The translations under genes were made by a program, and so were the position numbers. From M3007 sp964589365 (GTDB taxonomy: Bacteria; Bacteroidota; Bacteroidia; Chitinophagales; Saprospiraceae): 64,000 bases of DNA. Shown piece after piece: positions 17,007 to 26,992 of this stretch. Position 1 is the stretch's first letter, and every line of letters starts with the position of its first letter. Below the pieces are notes generated by a model, which saw only the letters and a list, made by a program, of their open reading frames with translations, did not search any database and was not told where the DNA came from. Location of the stretch: NCBI GenBank assembly GCA_964589365.1, contig CAZPTQ010000001.1, positions 10,925 to 74,924 on the forward strand. The letters are read 5' to 3'.

Positions 17007-19631
17007 ATGAAACTTTCCTTCTACTTCCCCATCTTCACGTTCCTCCTTATAACGGCTCAAATGCTGCATTCCCAAATAGTTGAGGATTTTTCTGACGGGA
17101 ATTTTGACCAAAACCCAACTTGGGTTGGCGATGCTGCCAATTTCAAAATAAACGCCGTTGGCGAACTCCAACTTAATGCCTTGGCGGCGGGTCAATCAGC
17201 ACTTATTGTTGCGGGAAATATAGCTGACAGCACCATTTGGGATTTTGAAGTGCGCTTAGAGTTTGCCCCGTCCAACCAAAATCTTGTGCGGGTCTACCTT
17301 CAAACAGACCAGACCGATCTCGCTGCTGCCAACGGCTATTACCTCGAAATGGGAGAAACAGGTGCGCTGGATGCTATTCGTTTTTTCAGGCAAGATGGGG
17401 CAATTAAAATGCTGTTGGCTACTGGTCAGGCAGGGCTTGCGGGGAATTCCCCAAACCTTCATATCCGCACAAAACGCACATTATCAGGCGATTGGACAGT
17501 GGAAGCAGGCACAGTCGGTTCCGCTTTGCAGCCACAGTTCGCATTGCTGGAGAATACTTGGCCAGGTGGAACAAATCGCTTTTTTGGCTTTCAATGCGTT
17601 TGTACAATCACCAATGCAAGCAAGTTTTACTTCGACAATATCAACATTCGCCCCGACCTGCCAGACACGCAGCCACCTGTATTGGTAACGGCACAAGGCG
17701 GCGATGAGACCCAAGTGTCGGCGGTGTTTGACGAGGATTTGGACCTTGTTTCCGCCGAGGATCCGGCGAATTATTCGATAAACAACAGCATTGGACAGCC
17801 CCTTTCAGCCTTGCTTTCTGGCGATAAAAGATCCGTTGTTTTGACGCTTCAAAATCCGCTCTCGACAGGCACATACACGCTTCAGACTTCTGGCGTAAAA
17901 GATATTTCTGACAATGTAAGTTTGGTTCAAACTGCTGATTTCCAATTCATAAAAGTAGAAGTAGGGGAAGAATTTGACATTCTTATCAACGAAATAATGG
18001 CTGATCCGACCCCTTCGCGCGGACTTCCGGAACTTGAATGGGTCGAAATTTTTAACTATTCTGCCAAAGTTTTTGATCTCGCCAATTTCCGCTTTTCCGA
18101 CGGCAGCAGCAGTGCGCTCCCACTTCCAGTTTATGCCCTCCAGCCAGGCGCCTATGTGGTGCTAACAGCCAACGCCAACGTGACAGCCCTTCAAAGCGCA
18201 GCACTCCATAGCAATGTGATTGGCTTTGGGATAAGCAGTGCTGCACTCAACAACGATGGCGACGTGCTTACAATCAGCGATGCGGCGGGCAATATTATTG
18301 ACCGAGTGTCCTATGGCGGAGGCTGCAATGCTTCTTCCGCTGATTATGAAGGCGTTTCCCGTGAGCGCATCAACCCGACATTGCCTTGCCTCGGCGTGGA
18401 AAACTGGCAACCATCTCCTGCCCAGATTGGTGCCACCCTGGGCTTTCAAAACGCATCATACTCCACTGCGGCTGACTTGACTGCCCCCAATCTCTTCTTT
18501 GCATACCCTGAATCGCCGAGCTCTATTTTACTCACCTTTAGCAAAGGTTTGGATATAACAACAGTACAAAACCCGGCAGCCTACCAGTTTTCACCGGCCC
18601 GAAGCATCGCCTCCGCAATACAACTGCCTGACGATCGTGCGCGGGTTCGATTATCCCTCAATCAACCTTTAGAACCAGCGACCATTTATACAATCACGCT
18701 TGGAAACGAAGTGGCCGATTGCAGCGGAAACCTTGCAGAAAACACGGATACAGCATACGTTGGATTGCCAGAAAAGCCAGACTACCAAGATATTGTATTG
18801 AACGAGATCCTTTTCAATCCTGAATCGGGCGGTGCCCGCTACCTCGAGTTTTACAACCGCAGCCAAAAAATATTTGATTGGTCGGAGTTCTTTTTGGAAG
18901 ACACATCCAGTGCAGTAGCCATTTTCCAAAAACGACTTTTTCTGCCTGGCATCTACCATGTACTCAGCAGTGATCCCGCTGACATACGAAGCCGCCACCA
19001 AAATATCTATACAGGGCGAGTGCTTTGCCAAACTTTGCCTTCTCTTGATGACAACAGTGATCTTATTACACTTTATTGGGCAGGAGGAGGCCAAAGCATC
19101 ACCATTGATTCCTTTTTTTATCGTCGTGGCATGCACAATGCCCTGCTCTCAACTTCCGAACAGGAAGGTGTGGCACTTGAGCGGATTCGCATAGAAGAAC
19201 CGACGCAAGCAGCCTCCAACTGGACCTCTGCCTCACCACTCATTACCGGCGCTGCTGGCACACCGACCCTGCCCAATTCTCAATCGCTTCCTGCCTCCAA
19301 TCCTGTAGATGATCTGATATCCATTCCAATCGGCCGTCTTTCGCCGGATGGAGATTCCCGCGAAGATTTTCTGGAAATTTTTTACAATCTGCCAAAAGAG
19401 GGCTATGCCGCCAGTTTGACCATTTTTGATTCAGATGGGAATTTGGTCAAAAGCCTTGTCAGACAAAACCTAATCGGTAAGGAAGGTAGCTTTCGCTGGG
19501 ATGGCGACACAGATGCAGGCGAAAACGTGAAAGCTCGACCAGGTATACACCTTCTTTACTTCGAGATTTTCAGCCCCGAAGGCGATGTGAGGCGGGTGAA
19601 AAAAGCAGTGGCGGTGCTGGGAAGATTTTGA
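17007..19631 (+). CDS. Large exported protein with two lamin-tail domains and Ig-like SbsA modules
   Basis: An 874-residue exported protein (signal peptide MKLSFYFPIFTFLLITAQMLHSQ). Domain order: a jelly-roll/concanavalin-like N-terminal region (residues ~25-215); a bacterial Ig-like SbsA_Ig module (PPVLVTAQGGDETQVSAVFDEDLD..., ~220-310); a lamin-tail domain (ILINEIMADPTPSRGLPELEWVEIFN, ~320-440); a second SbsA-type module (~490-590); a second lamin-tail domain (DIVLNEILFNPESGGARYLEFYN, ~595-720). The C-terminal FlgD-like segment is SLTIFDSDGNLVKSL then FRWDGDTDAGENVKARPGIHLLYFEIF. It is likely surface-associated; the C-terminus resembles a sorting region but is not a standard type A domain. 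Lamin-tail domains often accompany extracellular nucleases, but no nuclease domain is seen. Confidence 0.83.
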   Translation: MKLSFYFPIFTFLLITAQMLHSQIVEDFSDGNFDQNPTWVGDAANFKINAVGELQLNALAAGQSALIVAGNIADSTIWDFEVRLEFAPSNQNLVRVYLQTDQTDLAAANGYYLEMGETGALDAIRFFRQDGAIKMLLATGQAGLAGNSPNLHIRTKRTLSGDWTVEAGTVGSALQPQFALLENTWPGGTNRFFGFQCVCTITNASKFYFDNINIRPDLPDTQPPVLVTAQGGDETQVSAVFDEDLDLVSAEDPANYSINNSIGQPLSALLSGDKRSVVLTLQNPLSTGTYTLQTSGVKDISDNVSLVQTADFQFIKVEVGEEFDILINEIMADPTPSRGLPELEWVEIFNYSAKVFDLANFRFSDGSSSALPLPVYALQPGAYVVLTANANVTALQSAALHSNVIGFGISSAALNNDGDVLTISDAAGNIIDRVSYGGGCNASSADYEGVSRERINPTLPCLGVENWQPSPAQIGATLGFQNASYSTAADLTAPNLFFAYPESPSSILLTFSKGLDITTVQNPAAYQFSPARSIASAIQLPDDRARVRLSLNQPLEPATIYTITLGNEVADCSGNLAENTDTAYVGLPEKPDYQDIVLNEILFNPESGGARYLEFYNRSQKIFDWSEFFLEDTSSAVAIFQKRLFLPGIYHVLSSDPADIRSRHQNIYTGRVLCQTLPSLDDNSDLITLYWAGGGQSITIDSFFYRRGMHNALLSTSEQEGVALERIRIEEPTQAASNWTSASPLITGAAGTPTLPNSQSLPASNPVDDLISIPIGRLSPDGDSREDFLEIFYNLPKEGYAASLTIFDSDGNLVKSLVRQNLIGKEGSFRWDGDTDAGENVKARPGIHLLYFEIFSPEGDVRRVKKAVAVLGRF

Positions 19632-19632
19632 A

Positions 19633-20280
19633 TTAATTTTTAAGGAAATAAATAATGACAGCGCCTAAAATCAGGAGCAATAAAAGCGGCCAAACCCAGC
19701 CCACGCCCATGCTTGCTTTTTCTTGACCAGCACTACCACTACCCGCATTTGCCATTCCCAAAAGCGAGCCAACACCCGCCGGGAGCAGACTAACAATACT
19801 GCTTCTTTGGCTGAGCAAATACCCAACGAGTTTGGAAGCGTTTAACCCTTCCATACTGATTTTTTTACTGAGCAACGCCATCACGAGCGGACCGGCGAGG
19901 CCAAGCAGCGACGAAACAGTGGATTGCTTTACTCCTGAAAACGAGGCCACTGCATTTATAATAGCAGGAACCTTTGCCCCGAATATCGTGCTAAGCAACT
20001 GACCAGAAACGTCTTTGGGGTCGTTTTGCGCCAAATTGCCCCCACCAAGCAGGCTGCCAAGATGGTCGAGAATGGCAGGGTTAAAATTGCGCAATGTGTT
20101 GAAAATATTGTCAATAGCATGGGAATCTCCGCATTTTTCGAGCAGGCCGGCAAGTATGGTGGGAACAAGACTGGCTATGGTTTTGTAAATGCCAGATTCA
20201 TTTTCTCCGTAGATTAAGGAGGCTTCGCTGAGCAGTTCAGGGCTGAGGTACTCTTTCAGGGAGTCAAGTATATTTGACAT
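19633..20280 (-). CDS. DUF937 protein with C-terminal membrane anchor
   Basis: A 215-residue protein. Residues ~1-165 match the DUF937 (YidB-like) helical pattern: MSNILDSLKEYLSPELLSEAS, LVPTILAGLLEKCGD, LGSLLGGGNLA, and VASFSGVKQSTVSSLLGLAGPLVMALL. The last ~20 residues form one transmembrane helix (WVWPLLLLLILGAVIIYFLKN). The frame extends 38 codons upstream, but ATG 20280 starts the conserved domain. The stop lies 1 nt from the convergent lamin-tail gene's stop. Function unknown. Confidence 0.8.
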   Translation of the reverse strand: MSNILDSLKEYLSPELLSEASLIYGENESGIYKTIASLVPTILAGLLEKCGDSHAIDNIFNTLRNFNPAILDHLGSLLGGGNLAQNDPKDVSGQLLSTIFGAKVPAIINAVASFSGVKQSTVSSLLGLAGPLVMALLSKKISMEGLNASKLVGYLLSQRSSIVSLLPAGVGSLLGMANAGSGSAGQEKASMGVGWVWPLLLLLILGAVIIYFLKN

Positions 20281-20419
20281 GATTGTTTTTGAAAATTTGA
20301 TTGGAATAATAGATATGAAGGGCTTAGAGGTGCTTGAATTTAACTCAACGCAGCTCTTGAACAACTTACTTACCAAAATGATTGACGCTGTCATGTTTTA
20401 ATTTAAGACATCCACCACT

Positions 20420-22057
20420 ATGTCGCGCCTATTGCTTCTGCTCAACTTGTTTGTTTTCCTTTTTTCCTGCAACGACTCCCCTACCCCGCCAGACGCGCGG
20501 CGGGCCTTCAGATACAACCAACACAATCCCATCACCTCGCTCGATCCGGCTTTTGCCCGTACGCAAAACAATATTTGGGCGGTGGATTGTATGTTCAATG
20601 GCCTCGTCCAATTAGACGATAATCTGAACATAAAACCTTGTATAGCAAAGCATTGGAGTATATCACTCGATGGCCTGATCTATCGTTTTTCTTTGCGCGA
20701 CGACGTTTTTTTTCACGACGACCCTGCGTTTTCCAATGGTGGGAAAGGTCGAAAAGTGGTCGCTTCTGACGTGGTGTACAGTTTCCAAAGACTGCTGGAT
20801 GAAACATGGCCCAAGCCCGGCTCCTGGATTTTCAAAGACCGCGTAGCCACGGATTCAGCCTTTGTGGCAGTGAGCGATTCTGTGTTTGTATTGCGCCTCA
20901 GCGCGTCCTTCCAGCCCATGTTGCAAATCCTGACCATGCAGTACGCCAGCATTGTGCCACATGAAGTCTGTGAATTTTGGGGGCGAGATTTCCGTAGAAA
21001 CCCCGTAGGCACAGGACCGTTCCGCTTCAAAATATGGGCAGAGAACCAGGCGCTTGTCTTGGTCAAGAACGAACACTATTTTGAACGGGACAGCACGGGC
21101 ACACGCCTACCCTATCTTGATGCCGTGAAAACCACCTTTATTAGTGATCGAAAAACCGCGTTTCTGGAATTTAAAAAAGGAAATCTGGACTATTTTTTTG
21201 GACTTGAAAGTGCTTATATCAACGAACTGCTAACACCAGAAGGCGAACTCCAGCCCGCGCTTTCTGAACAGTTTTATTTTTTGAAAAATCCGTATTTGAA
21301 CACAGAGTATTTGGGGGTTCGGACGATTAGTGATAGTCTGACTCAAAATCAGATTATCACTAATCCCCTGCAAATCAAAAAAATACGCCAAGCCCTGAAC
21401 TATGGTTTTGACCGCGCCCAAATGCTGCGCACCCTGCGCAACAACGTGGGACAGCCCGCAACTTCGGGCTTTGCACCGCGTGGTTTGCCTTCATTTGACG
21501 ACACGGCTGTTCGGGGCTATAGATTCGATCCTGCCTATGCCGCCAGGCTACTCGCTGAAGCAGGTTTCCCGCAAGGAAAAAACCTGCCCAACATCACACT
21601 ACTTTGCAACAATGATTACCTAGATATCTGCACTTTTATTGCACGCCAATGGGAAGATTTAGGGATAAAAGTCAACATTGAAATGACCGAAACGGCGCTC
21701 TTACGGGAGCGTATGCGCAAGAGACAGGCGCCCTTCTTCCGTGCTTCCTGGATCGCCGACTACCCCGATGCGGAAAGTTTCCTGACTTGTTTTTATTCCA
21801 AAAACGGAGCGCCACCAAATTACACCGGGTTTCAAAATGCAGCTTTCGACCGACGCTACGAAGCATCCCTCCGCGAAACGGATATGGAGCGCCGCTATGC
21901 CTTTTACAGGGACATGGAAAAGATATTGGTCGAAGAAAGCCCTGTTATTTTTCTCTTCTACGACGAAACGGCGCAGTTCGCCAATCGCCGGGTGAGGGGG
22001 CTTTCGCGTAACGCGATCAATCTTTTGTCGCTGAAGAAGGTTCGGATAAGCCCTTGA
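20420..22057 (+). CDS. Solute-binding lipoprotein, family 5 (oligopeptide type)
   Basis: A 545-residue lipoprotein (lipobox LFSC at residue ~17) with the family 5 ABC solute-binding fold. Signs are ITSLDPAFARTQNNIWAVDCMFNGLVQLDDNL, the KHWSISLDGLIYRFSLRDDVFFHDD segment, VVYSFQRLLD, NPVGTGPFRFKIW, and RQALNYGFDRAQMLR. It should capture peptides or similar ligands outside the cytoplasmic membrane. No permease or ATPase gene is adjacent, so its ABC partner must be encoded elsewhere or the protein works alone. Confidence 0.88.
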   Translation: MSRLLLLLNLFVFLFSCNDSPTPPDARRAFRYNQHNPITSLDPAFARTQNNIWAVDCMFNGLVQLDDNLNIKPCIAKHWSISLDGLIYRFSLRDDVFFHDDPAFSNGGKGRKVVASDVVYSFQRLLDETWPKPGSWIFKDRVATDSAFVAVSDSVFVLRLSASFQPMLQILTMQYASIVPHEVCEFWGRDFRRNPVGTGPFRFKIWAENQALVLVKNEHYFERDSTGTRLPYLDAVKTTFISDRKTAFLEFKKGNLDYFFGLESAYINELLTPEGELQPALSEQFYFLKNPYLNTEYLGVRTISDSLTQNQIITNPLQIKKIRQALNYGFDRAQMLRTLRNNVGQPATSGFAPRGLPSFDDTAVRGYRFDPAYAARLLAEAGFPQGKNLPNITLLCNNDYLDICTFIARQWEDLGIKVNIEMTETALLRERMRKRQAPFFRASWIADYPDAESFLTCFYSKNGAPPNYTGFQNAAFDRRYEASLRETDMERRYAFYRDMEKILVEESPVIFLFYDETAQFANRRVRGLSRNAINLLSLKKVRISP

Positions 22058-22262
22058 CTCGTTTTCATTAATCCTTCTCCTTTGCTCCCTCCTCTCTGTT
22101 TAAAGGGCTTTTATCTAATATTGCAAAACAAGGCAGGAAAGGTTTTTGTCTTTGTGGCTGGAATAAAATTTAAGTGCCATTTTTCAATTTATTGGACATG
22201 CACTTAAGAGCAAGCAGGCTCAAATCAACAAATCGCCGGATAAACTACTCAACAACAACAGC

Positions 22263-24050
22263 ATGAATCAGTTTTTCAAGTTCCTTTTCGCTTCGTGTCT
22301 GGGCACAGCCCTTGCGCTTGGCCTACTTCTATTCCTCGGCATTGGCTGGGCAGCAAGCATGGCAGGCAGCGCCTCAAAAAAAGAAAAAGTAAAAATCGGC
22401 GCCAACACGGTGCTCGAACTTGATCTCAAAAAAAGTATCCCGGAAAAAACCAATAACCTCCCGATGGACCCTTTTGACTTCAATCAAAAAGACGTGCTTG
22501 GGCTTTCTGACATGGTAAGCGCTATCCAGCACGCAAAAGAGGATCCTGACATCAAAGGCATTTACCTCAATGCGCCCATTGTTATGATAGGCAAGGCCAG
22601 TTCTGCAACCTTGCGCAACGCCTTGGCTGATTTTCGCTCCTCTGGAAAATTTATTGTTTCCTATGCAAATTATTACACCCAAGGCGCCTATTACATCGCT
22701 TCTGTAGCCGATAGTGTAATGATGAGCCCGCAAGGTGTGGTAGACTTTAGGGGTTATTCAAGTACCATTACCTATTTCAAGGGAATGCTCGATAAACTGG
22801 ATGTGCAGATGCGTATATTCTATTGCGGGAAATACAAAAGTGCCACAGAGCCGTTCCGTGCAGACAAAATGAGTGCGGAAAACCGTCTGCAAATCCGTGA
22901 ATATATCACCCCGCTCTACGACATTTTTATCAAAGACGTGGCCAACAGTCGTAACATATCAGAAACTGAACTTCGCCAAATAGCCGAGCGATACGATGGT
23001 TTCAGTGCCGAAAAAGCAAAGCAGACACGTTTGATTGACCGCTTTGCTTATGAAGATGAAGTGTTTGCAATGATCAAAACCCGCATTGGGCTTTCGGAAA
23101 AAGAAAAACTTAACCGCGTCAGCCTGGAAGAATATTTTGAGGCGCGTGGAAAAAAGACAAACTTTTCTGTCAAGGACAAAATCGCCGTGGTGTATGCCGA
23201 AGGCGAAATCCATGATGGGGATGAGGGCGATCCTGGAACGATTCTCGATGGGAAATATGTAAAAATGCTGCGCAAAATTCGCAAAGACCCGAGCATAAAA
23301 GCCATCGTGTTGCGCGTCAATTCGCCCGGCGGCAGTTCGCTTGCCAGCGACAACATCCTCCGCGAACTTGACCTTTGCCGACAAGCCGGTAAACCCGTAG
23401 TGGTCAGTATGGGCGACGTGGCGGCATCCGGTGGTTATTACATAGCCTGCCATGCAGACAGCATTTTTGCCGAACCTGCTACTATTACAGGTTCCATCGG
23501 TGTGTTCGGCATGATCCCGATTTTGGAAAAAACCATGCGCAACAAGCTTGGAATCACCTTCGATACCGTGCGTACCCAAAAATTTTCGGCGTTTGGCAGC
23601 ACAGTGTATGACTTTTCACCTGAGGAGAGCCAACTTATTCAAAATCGGGTGGATTGGATCTATCAAGATTTTATTGGGAAAGTTGCCACAGGTCGCCACC
23701 GTACCCCTGAGCAAATCAACGAAATTGCACAAGGCCGTGTATGGTCTGCTGCGAAGGCAAAAGAAATCGGCCTTGTGGACGATCTTGGCGGGCTTGACCG
23801 GGCACTTGCTGCCGCAGCCAAACTTGCGAACCTTGAAAAATACCGTACCACAGAATACCCGCAGACTAAAACTGGCCTGGAACAGTTTTTAGACCAGATC
23901 ATGAACAAAAAAGAGCGCGACGACAGCGTGAAAGCCTGGGCCATTCGCCAGGAGCTGGGCGAGTTTTATCCGATTTACAAAACCGTGCAGGGCTTCCGGC
24001 AGAACAATGGGATTTTATTTCGAATGCCTTATGAATTGAGTGTGAATTGA
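22263..24050 (+). CDS. sppA: Signal peptide peptidase SppA, long form
   Basis: A 595-residue membrane-anchored serine protease of the 67-kDa SppA type, which degrades cleaved signal peptides. One N-terminal helix (residues ~5-32) anchors it. Two S49 domains follow. The first carries the catalytic lysine in GKYKSATEPFRADKMS (Lys192 by alignment with the motif). The second carries the nucleophile in GDVAASGGYYIACHADSIFAEP (Ser389). TITGSIGVFG is the usual loop after the Ser. This split Ser/Lys arrangement matches the Escherichia coli enzyme. It is convergent with the transporter gene, 12 nt apart. Confidence 0.92.
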   Translation: MNQFFKFLFASCLGTALALGLLLFLGIGWAASMAGSASKKEKVKIGANTVLELDLKKSIPEKTNNLPMDPFDFNQKDVLGLSDMVSAIQHAKEDPDIKGIYLNAPIVMIGKASSATLRNALADFRSSGKFIVSYANYYTQGAYYIASVADSVMMSPQGVVDFRGYSSTITYFKGMLDKLDVQMRIFYCGKYKSATEPFRADKMSAENRLQIREYITPLYDIFIKDVANSRNISETELRQIAERYDGFSAEKAKQTRLIDRFAYEDEVFAMIKTRIGLSEKEKLNRVSLEEYFEARGKKTNFSVKDKIAVVYAEGEIHDGDEGDPGTILDGKYVKMLRKIRKDPSIKAIVLRVNSPGGSSLASDNILRELDLCRQAGKPVVVSMGDVAASGGYYIACHADSIFAEPATITGSIGVFGMIPILEKTMRNKLGITFDTVRTQKFSAFGSTVYDFSPEESQLIQNRVDWIYQDFIGKVATGRHRTPEQINEIAQGRVWSAAKAKEIGLVDDLGGLDRALAAAAKLANLEKYRTTEYPQTKTGLEQFLDQIMNKKERDDSVKAWAIRQELGEFYPIYKTVQGFRQNNGILFRMPYELSVN

Positions 24051-24062
24051 TTGAAGTCAATT

Positions 24063-25598
24063 TCAATCTGCAACTTCAGTATCCCGTTTGTTTGGCAAGT
24101 AAAAGAACCCAATAAGAAAACATACCCCCGCGATAACAATCGGATACCAAAGCCCCACGAATGGATCGCCCGCAGGATTTTCTGTTGTTTTAGAAACGTC
24201 AACCAGCCGTGTAGCAATGAGTGGGGTAAGTCCGCCAAAAATACCGTTGCCAATGTGATATGGCAGCGACATGGACGTGTATCGAATACGCGTTGGGAAT
24301 AGTTCCACCAAAAATGCCGCAATGGGGCCATAGACCATCGTGACATAAAGGATTTGGAGAAAAACGAGGAGGGTTATAATCCAAAAAGTACTGGAATCAA
24401 GCCAGACAGTTTGAATGACCGCAATAGTTGGCCTTTTAGCGATGTCGGCAAAAACGGTTCTTTTCTCCACTGTTTTGAATGCCGCGCCGTCTATGCGTTG
24501 TTTCCAGATAGTATTGACAATCAAAGAGTCGCCATTGGAAGCAACTGAAATCACAGGTTCAACAATGTGCGTAGTTTTTATAAAAGTTGGCTGCGCCAAA
24601 TGATGCATCGCTTGGTAAATTGGCCGATACGTCAGCACAGCCAACAACATCCCCGCCAACATGATGGGTTTGCGCCCAATCCGGTCGCTCAATGCACCGA
24701 ACACCAAGAAAAATGGCGTTGCTGCTAAAATGGCGATAATCAGGATGTAGCGTGTCTGCTCAAACTCCACGCCCAATGTCCGCTCAATAAAAGTCTGCGC
24801 ATAAAACTGCCCCGTGTACCACACTACGCCCTGACCCATCACCGCGCCAAAAAGTGCCAACAGCACCAGTTTGAGGTTGGGCTTTTTGGTGAAAGATTCT
24901 TTCAGCGGGTTTTTCGAGATTTTCCCTTCGGCCTTTATTTTAGAGAACAAGGGCGATTCCGCCATTTTCAAGCGGATGTAGACCGAAACAAGGACCAGGA
25001 CAATAGAAGCCCAGAACGGCACCCGCCAGCCCCAATCGTTGAACACCGTATCGCCTAAGGAATTTTTGGTAGTCAGTATCACACCCAAGGAGAGAAACAA
25101 GCCCAAAGTAGCCGTCGTCTGAATGAACGAGGTATAATATCCACGGCGGTTTTCGGGCGAATGTTCTGCCACATACGTTGCTGCGCCGCCGTACTCGCCG
25201 CCCAAAGCAAGCCCTTGTATGAGGCGCAAGGCCAATATGATGCAAGGTGCGGCAAAGCCAATTTCCTTGTAAGTCGGCACAAAGCCAATGGCAAAAGTGG
25301 ATACGCCCATCAACAGCAGGGTGACCAAAAATGTGTATTTTCGCCCTACCAGATCACCCAAGCGGCCAAACACCAGTGCGCCGAATGGCCGAACCACAAA
25401 ACCGGCAGCGAAGGTGGCCAAAGCGGCCAGGAACGCTGCAGTTGGATTATCTGATGGAAAAAACTGGACAGCGATGATGGGCGCCAGCGCGCCATAAATG
25501 TAAAAATCGTACCACTCGATCAAGGTGCCCAGTGAACTGGCGAAGATCACCTTCATCAGTTCCCAGCCTGATTTTTTTTCGTTGTTGTTCATGCCCAT
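24063..25598 (-). CDS. MFS transporter, metabolite:H+ symporter (MHS) type
   Basis: A 511-residue polytopic transporter. GTLIEWYDFYIYGALAPIIAVQFFP in helix 1 and GRLGDLVGRKYTFLVTLLLMG in the loop 2-3 are MHS signatures, as is LALGGEYGGAATYVAEHSPENRRGYYTS. The second-half repeat GALSDRIGRKPIMLAG is also present. About 65 extra residues (approximately 345-410, TYRPIYQAMHHLAQPTFIKTTHIV...) lie between helices 8 and 9, making the protein longer than the 430-450 residues usual for ProP/KgtP-like members. The substrate, perhaps a carboxylate or osmolyte, cannot be determined. Confidence 0.88.
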   Translation of the reverse strand: MGMNNNEKKSGWELMKVIFASSLGTLIEWYDFYIYGALAPIIAVQFFPSDNPTAAFLAALATFAAGFVVRPFGALVFGRLGDLVGRKYTFLVTLLLMGVSTFAIGFVPTYKEIGFAAPCIILALRLIQGLALGGEYGGAATYVAEHSPENRRGYYTSFIQTTATLGLFLSLGVILTTKNSLGDTVFNDWGWRVPFWASIVLVLVSVYIRLKMAESPLFSKIKAEGKISKNPLKESFTKKPNLKLVLLALFGAVMGQGVVWYTGQFYAQTFIERTLGVEFEQTRYILIIAILAATPFFLVFGALSDRIGRKPIMLAGMLLAVLTYRPIYQAMHHLAQPTFIKTTHIVEPVISVASNGDSLIVNTIWKQRIDGAAFKTVEKRTVFADIAKRPTIAVIQTVWLDSSTFWIITLLVFLQILYVTMVYGPIAAFLVELFPTRIRYTSMSLPYHIGNGIFGGLTPLIATRLVDVSKTTENPAGDPFVGLWYPIVIAGVCFLIGFFYLPNKRDTEVAD

Positions 25599-25653
25599 AT
25601 TTTCTGCAGGGCAAAAGTGGTGTTTTCAAGTTAAAAACCCAGCCTTTGGAAGA

Positions 25654-26754
25654 TTATTCATTGCCGTGTTGGGATTTCCGCCATGCGCTTACCAACATCA
25701 ACACTTCCTCATAATTGAGCATACCAGATTCAATGCCCTGCGCTTTCAAATAAGAATCATAGACCTCATACCGAATGGCTGGCGCGAGCTCCTTGAACTT
25801 CCGGTGTTGTGCACGAATGGCGTGTTCATCGGCTACTATGCCCTTGGGAATGAATGGTTTAAATTGGGACAGGTATCGCTCGGGGTCGCTATCCAAACAA
25901 GCACGGGCCACGGTTTCCCAATAATCCAGTCGGGCGCAATATGCGATGTAGGCATTTGAATGTTGAGCGCACACCACATATGCAATAAAGTTACAAACCC
26001 CTTCATCCGTAAAACCATAACCGTGGCTCATTTCGTGGGCCATTGAAGGCAATTTTCGCAAAGGGTGCATGCCCGCTTCTAGGTTGCCTTCACCGATGAA
26101 AGGCCAGTAAATGCCGGAGGCGCCAAATTTGAACAAGGTGCCTTCCGGATAAATGAAACGCCCGCGGACCCTGCCCCACACCGGGAAATACTCGCTTGCA
26201 AGCCATTTTTCTACTGCTTCACGGATGGTATCTTCAGCATGAGAGGGCCACAATCGCTGATCGTTCAAGGCAGTGGTGTCGTCTCCCACCAGCGTTTTTC
26301 GTAGAGAGTCCACGGCTCGTGTTTCGGATCTGAGTTCCTGCCAAAGCGCGGTTGAATCAAGAGGCTGCACATCCAATCTCATTTGCGTTTCCAAAGGAAT
26401 GCGAGCATAATTGAACGCCCACAGCCAGAAGAACCATCCAACCAGAAATCCTGCAAACCCGGCGATACGACTAAACCAGTATGTCAATTTGGGCTTCCAA
26501 GTCACCTGCCTTGGGCGGGACCTGTACATCATGATCCAAAACAACATTACGCCGATCCAAAATAAATAAAAAGCGGGGAATGGCAATTGCCCAGTAGTCC
26601 AATCAAAACCACGGCGAACCCACTGGAAAAGTCCCCGGCTGTACCATTTTTCAACGAACTCGGGATATTGGTGTGCTACAAGGTTGAGCAACAAGGTGCT
26701 CAAGCCAAATATAGCCCAAAAACCTGACCGGGACAGGGGTGTTGAAAATTTCAT
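25654..26754 (-). CDS. DUF3810 membrane protein with HExxH motif
   Basis: A 366-residue protein with about three N-terminal membrane helices in the first ~115 residues, then a soluble domain. The HEMSHGYGFTDEGVCNFIAYVVC segment (residues ~225-247) gives an HExxH zinc-metalloprotease motif followed by a glutamate (DEG) at a plausible third-ligand distance. This matches the DUF3810 family, which is widespread in Bacteroidota. Peptidase activity is inferred, not known. The start at 26754 begins at the first hydrophobic segment; the frame runs 48 codons further upstream without protein-like sequence. Confidence 0.8.
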   Translation of the reverse strand: MKFSTPLSRSGFWAIFGLSTLLLNLVAHQYPEFVEKWYSRGLFQWVRRGFDWTTGQLPFPAFYLFWIGVMLFWIMMYRSRPRQVTWKPKLTYWFSRIAGFAGFLVGWFFWLWAFNYARIPLETQMRLDVQPLDSTALWQELRSETRAVDSLRKTLVGDDTTALNDQRLWPSHAEDTIREAVEKWLASEYFPVWGRVRGRFIYPEGTLFKFGASGIYWPFIGEGNLEAGMHPLRKLPSMAHEMSHGYGFTDEGVCNFIAYVVCAQHSNAYIAYCARLDYWETVARACLDSDPERYLSQFKPFIPKGIVADEHAIRAQHRKFKELAPAIRYEVYDSYLKAQGIESGMLNYEEVLMLVSAWRKSQHGNE

Positions 26755-26992
26755 GGTGAAATGGCTGGTTTTTCGGCGCAAGTTCAGTAGAAATTTGGCT
26801 CGACAAATAGATTTAAGCATCTGGCCAAAATAGGCGGGGCGCGCAACAAAGAAGAAACAAAAACAACGACCATACCCGTAAAAACACCCGATTTTCAAAG
26901 CACCGTATTTTTACTGGCAAAATATCAGAAGTGAATTGCCACTTTTGTGCCAGCATTTTTTCAATTCAACTTTCAACAATCAATATTCTATT

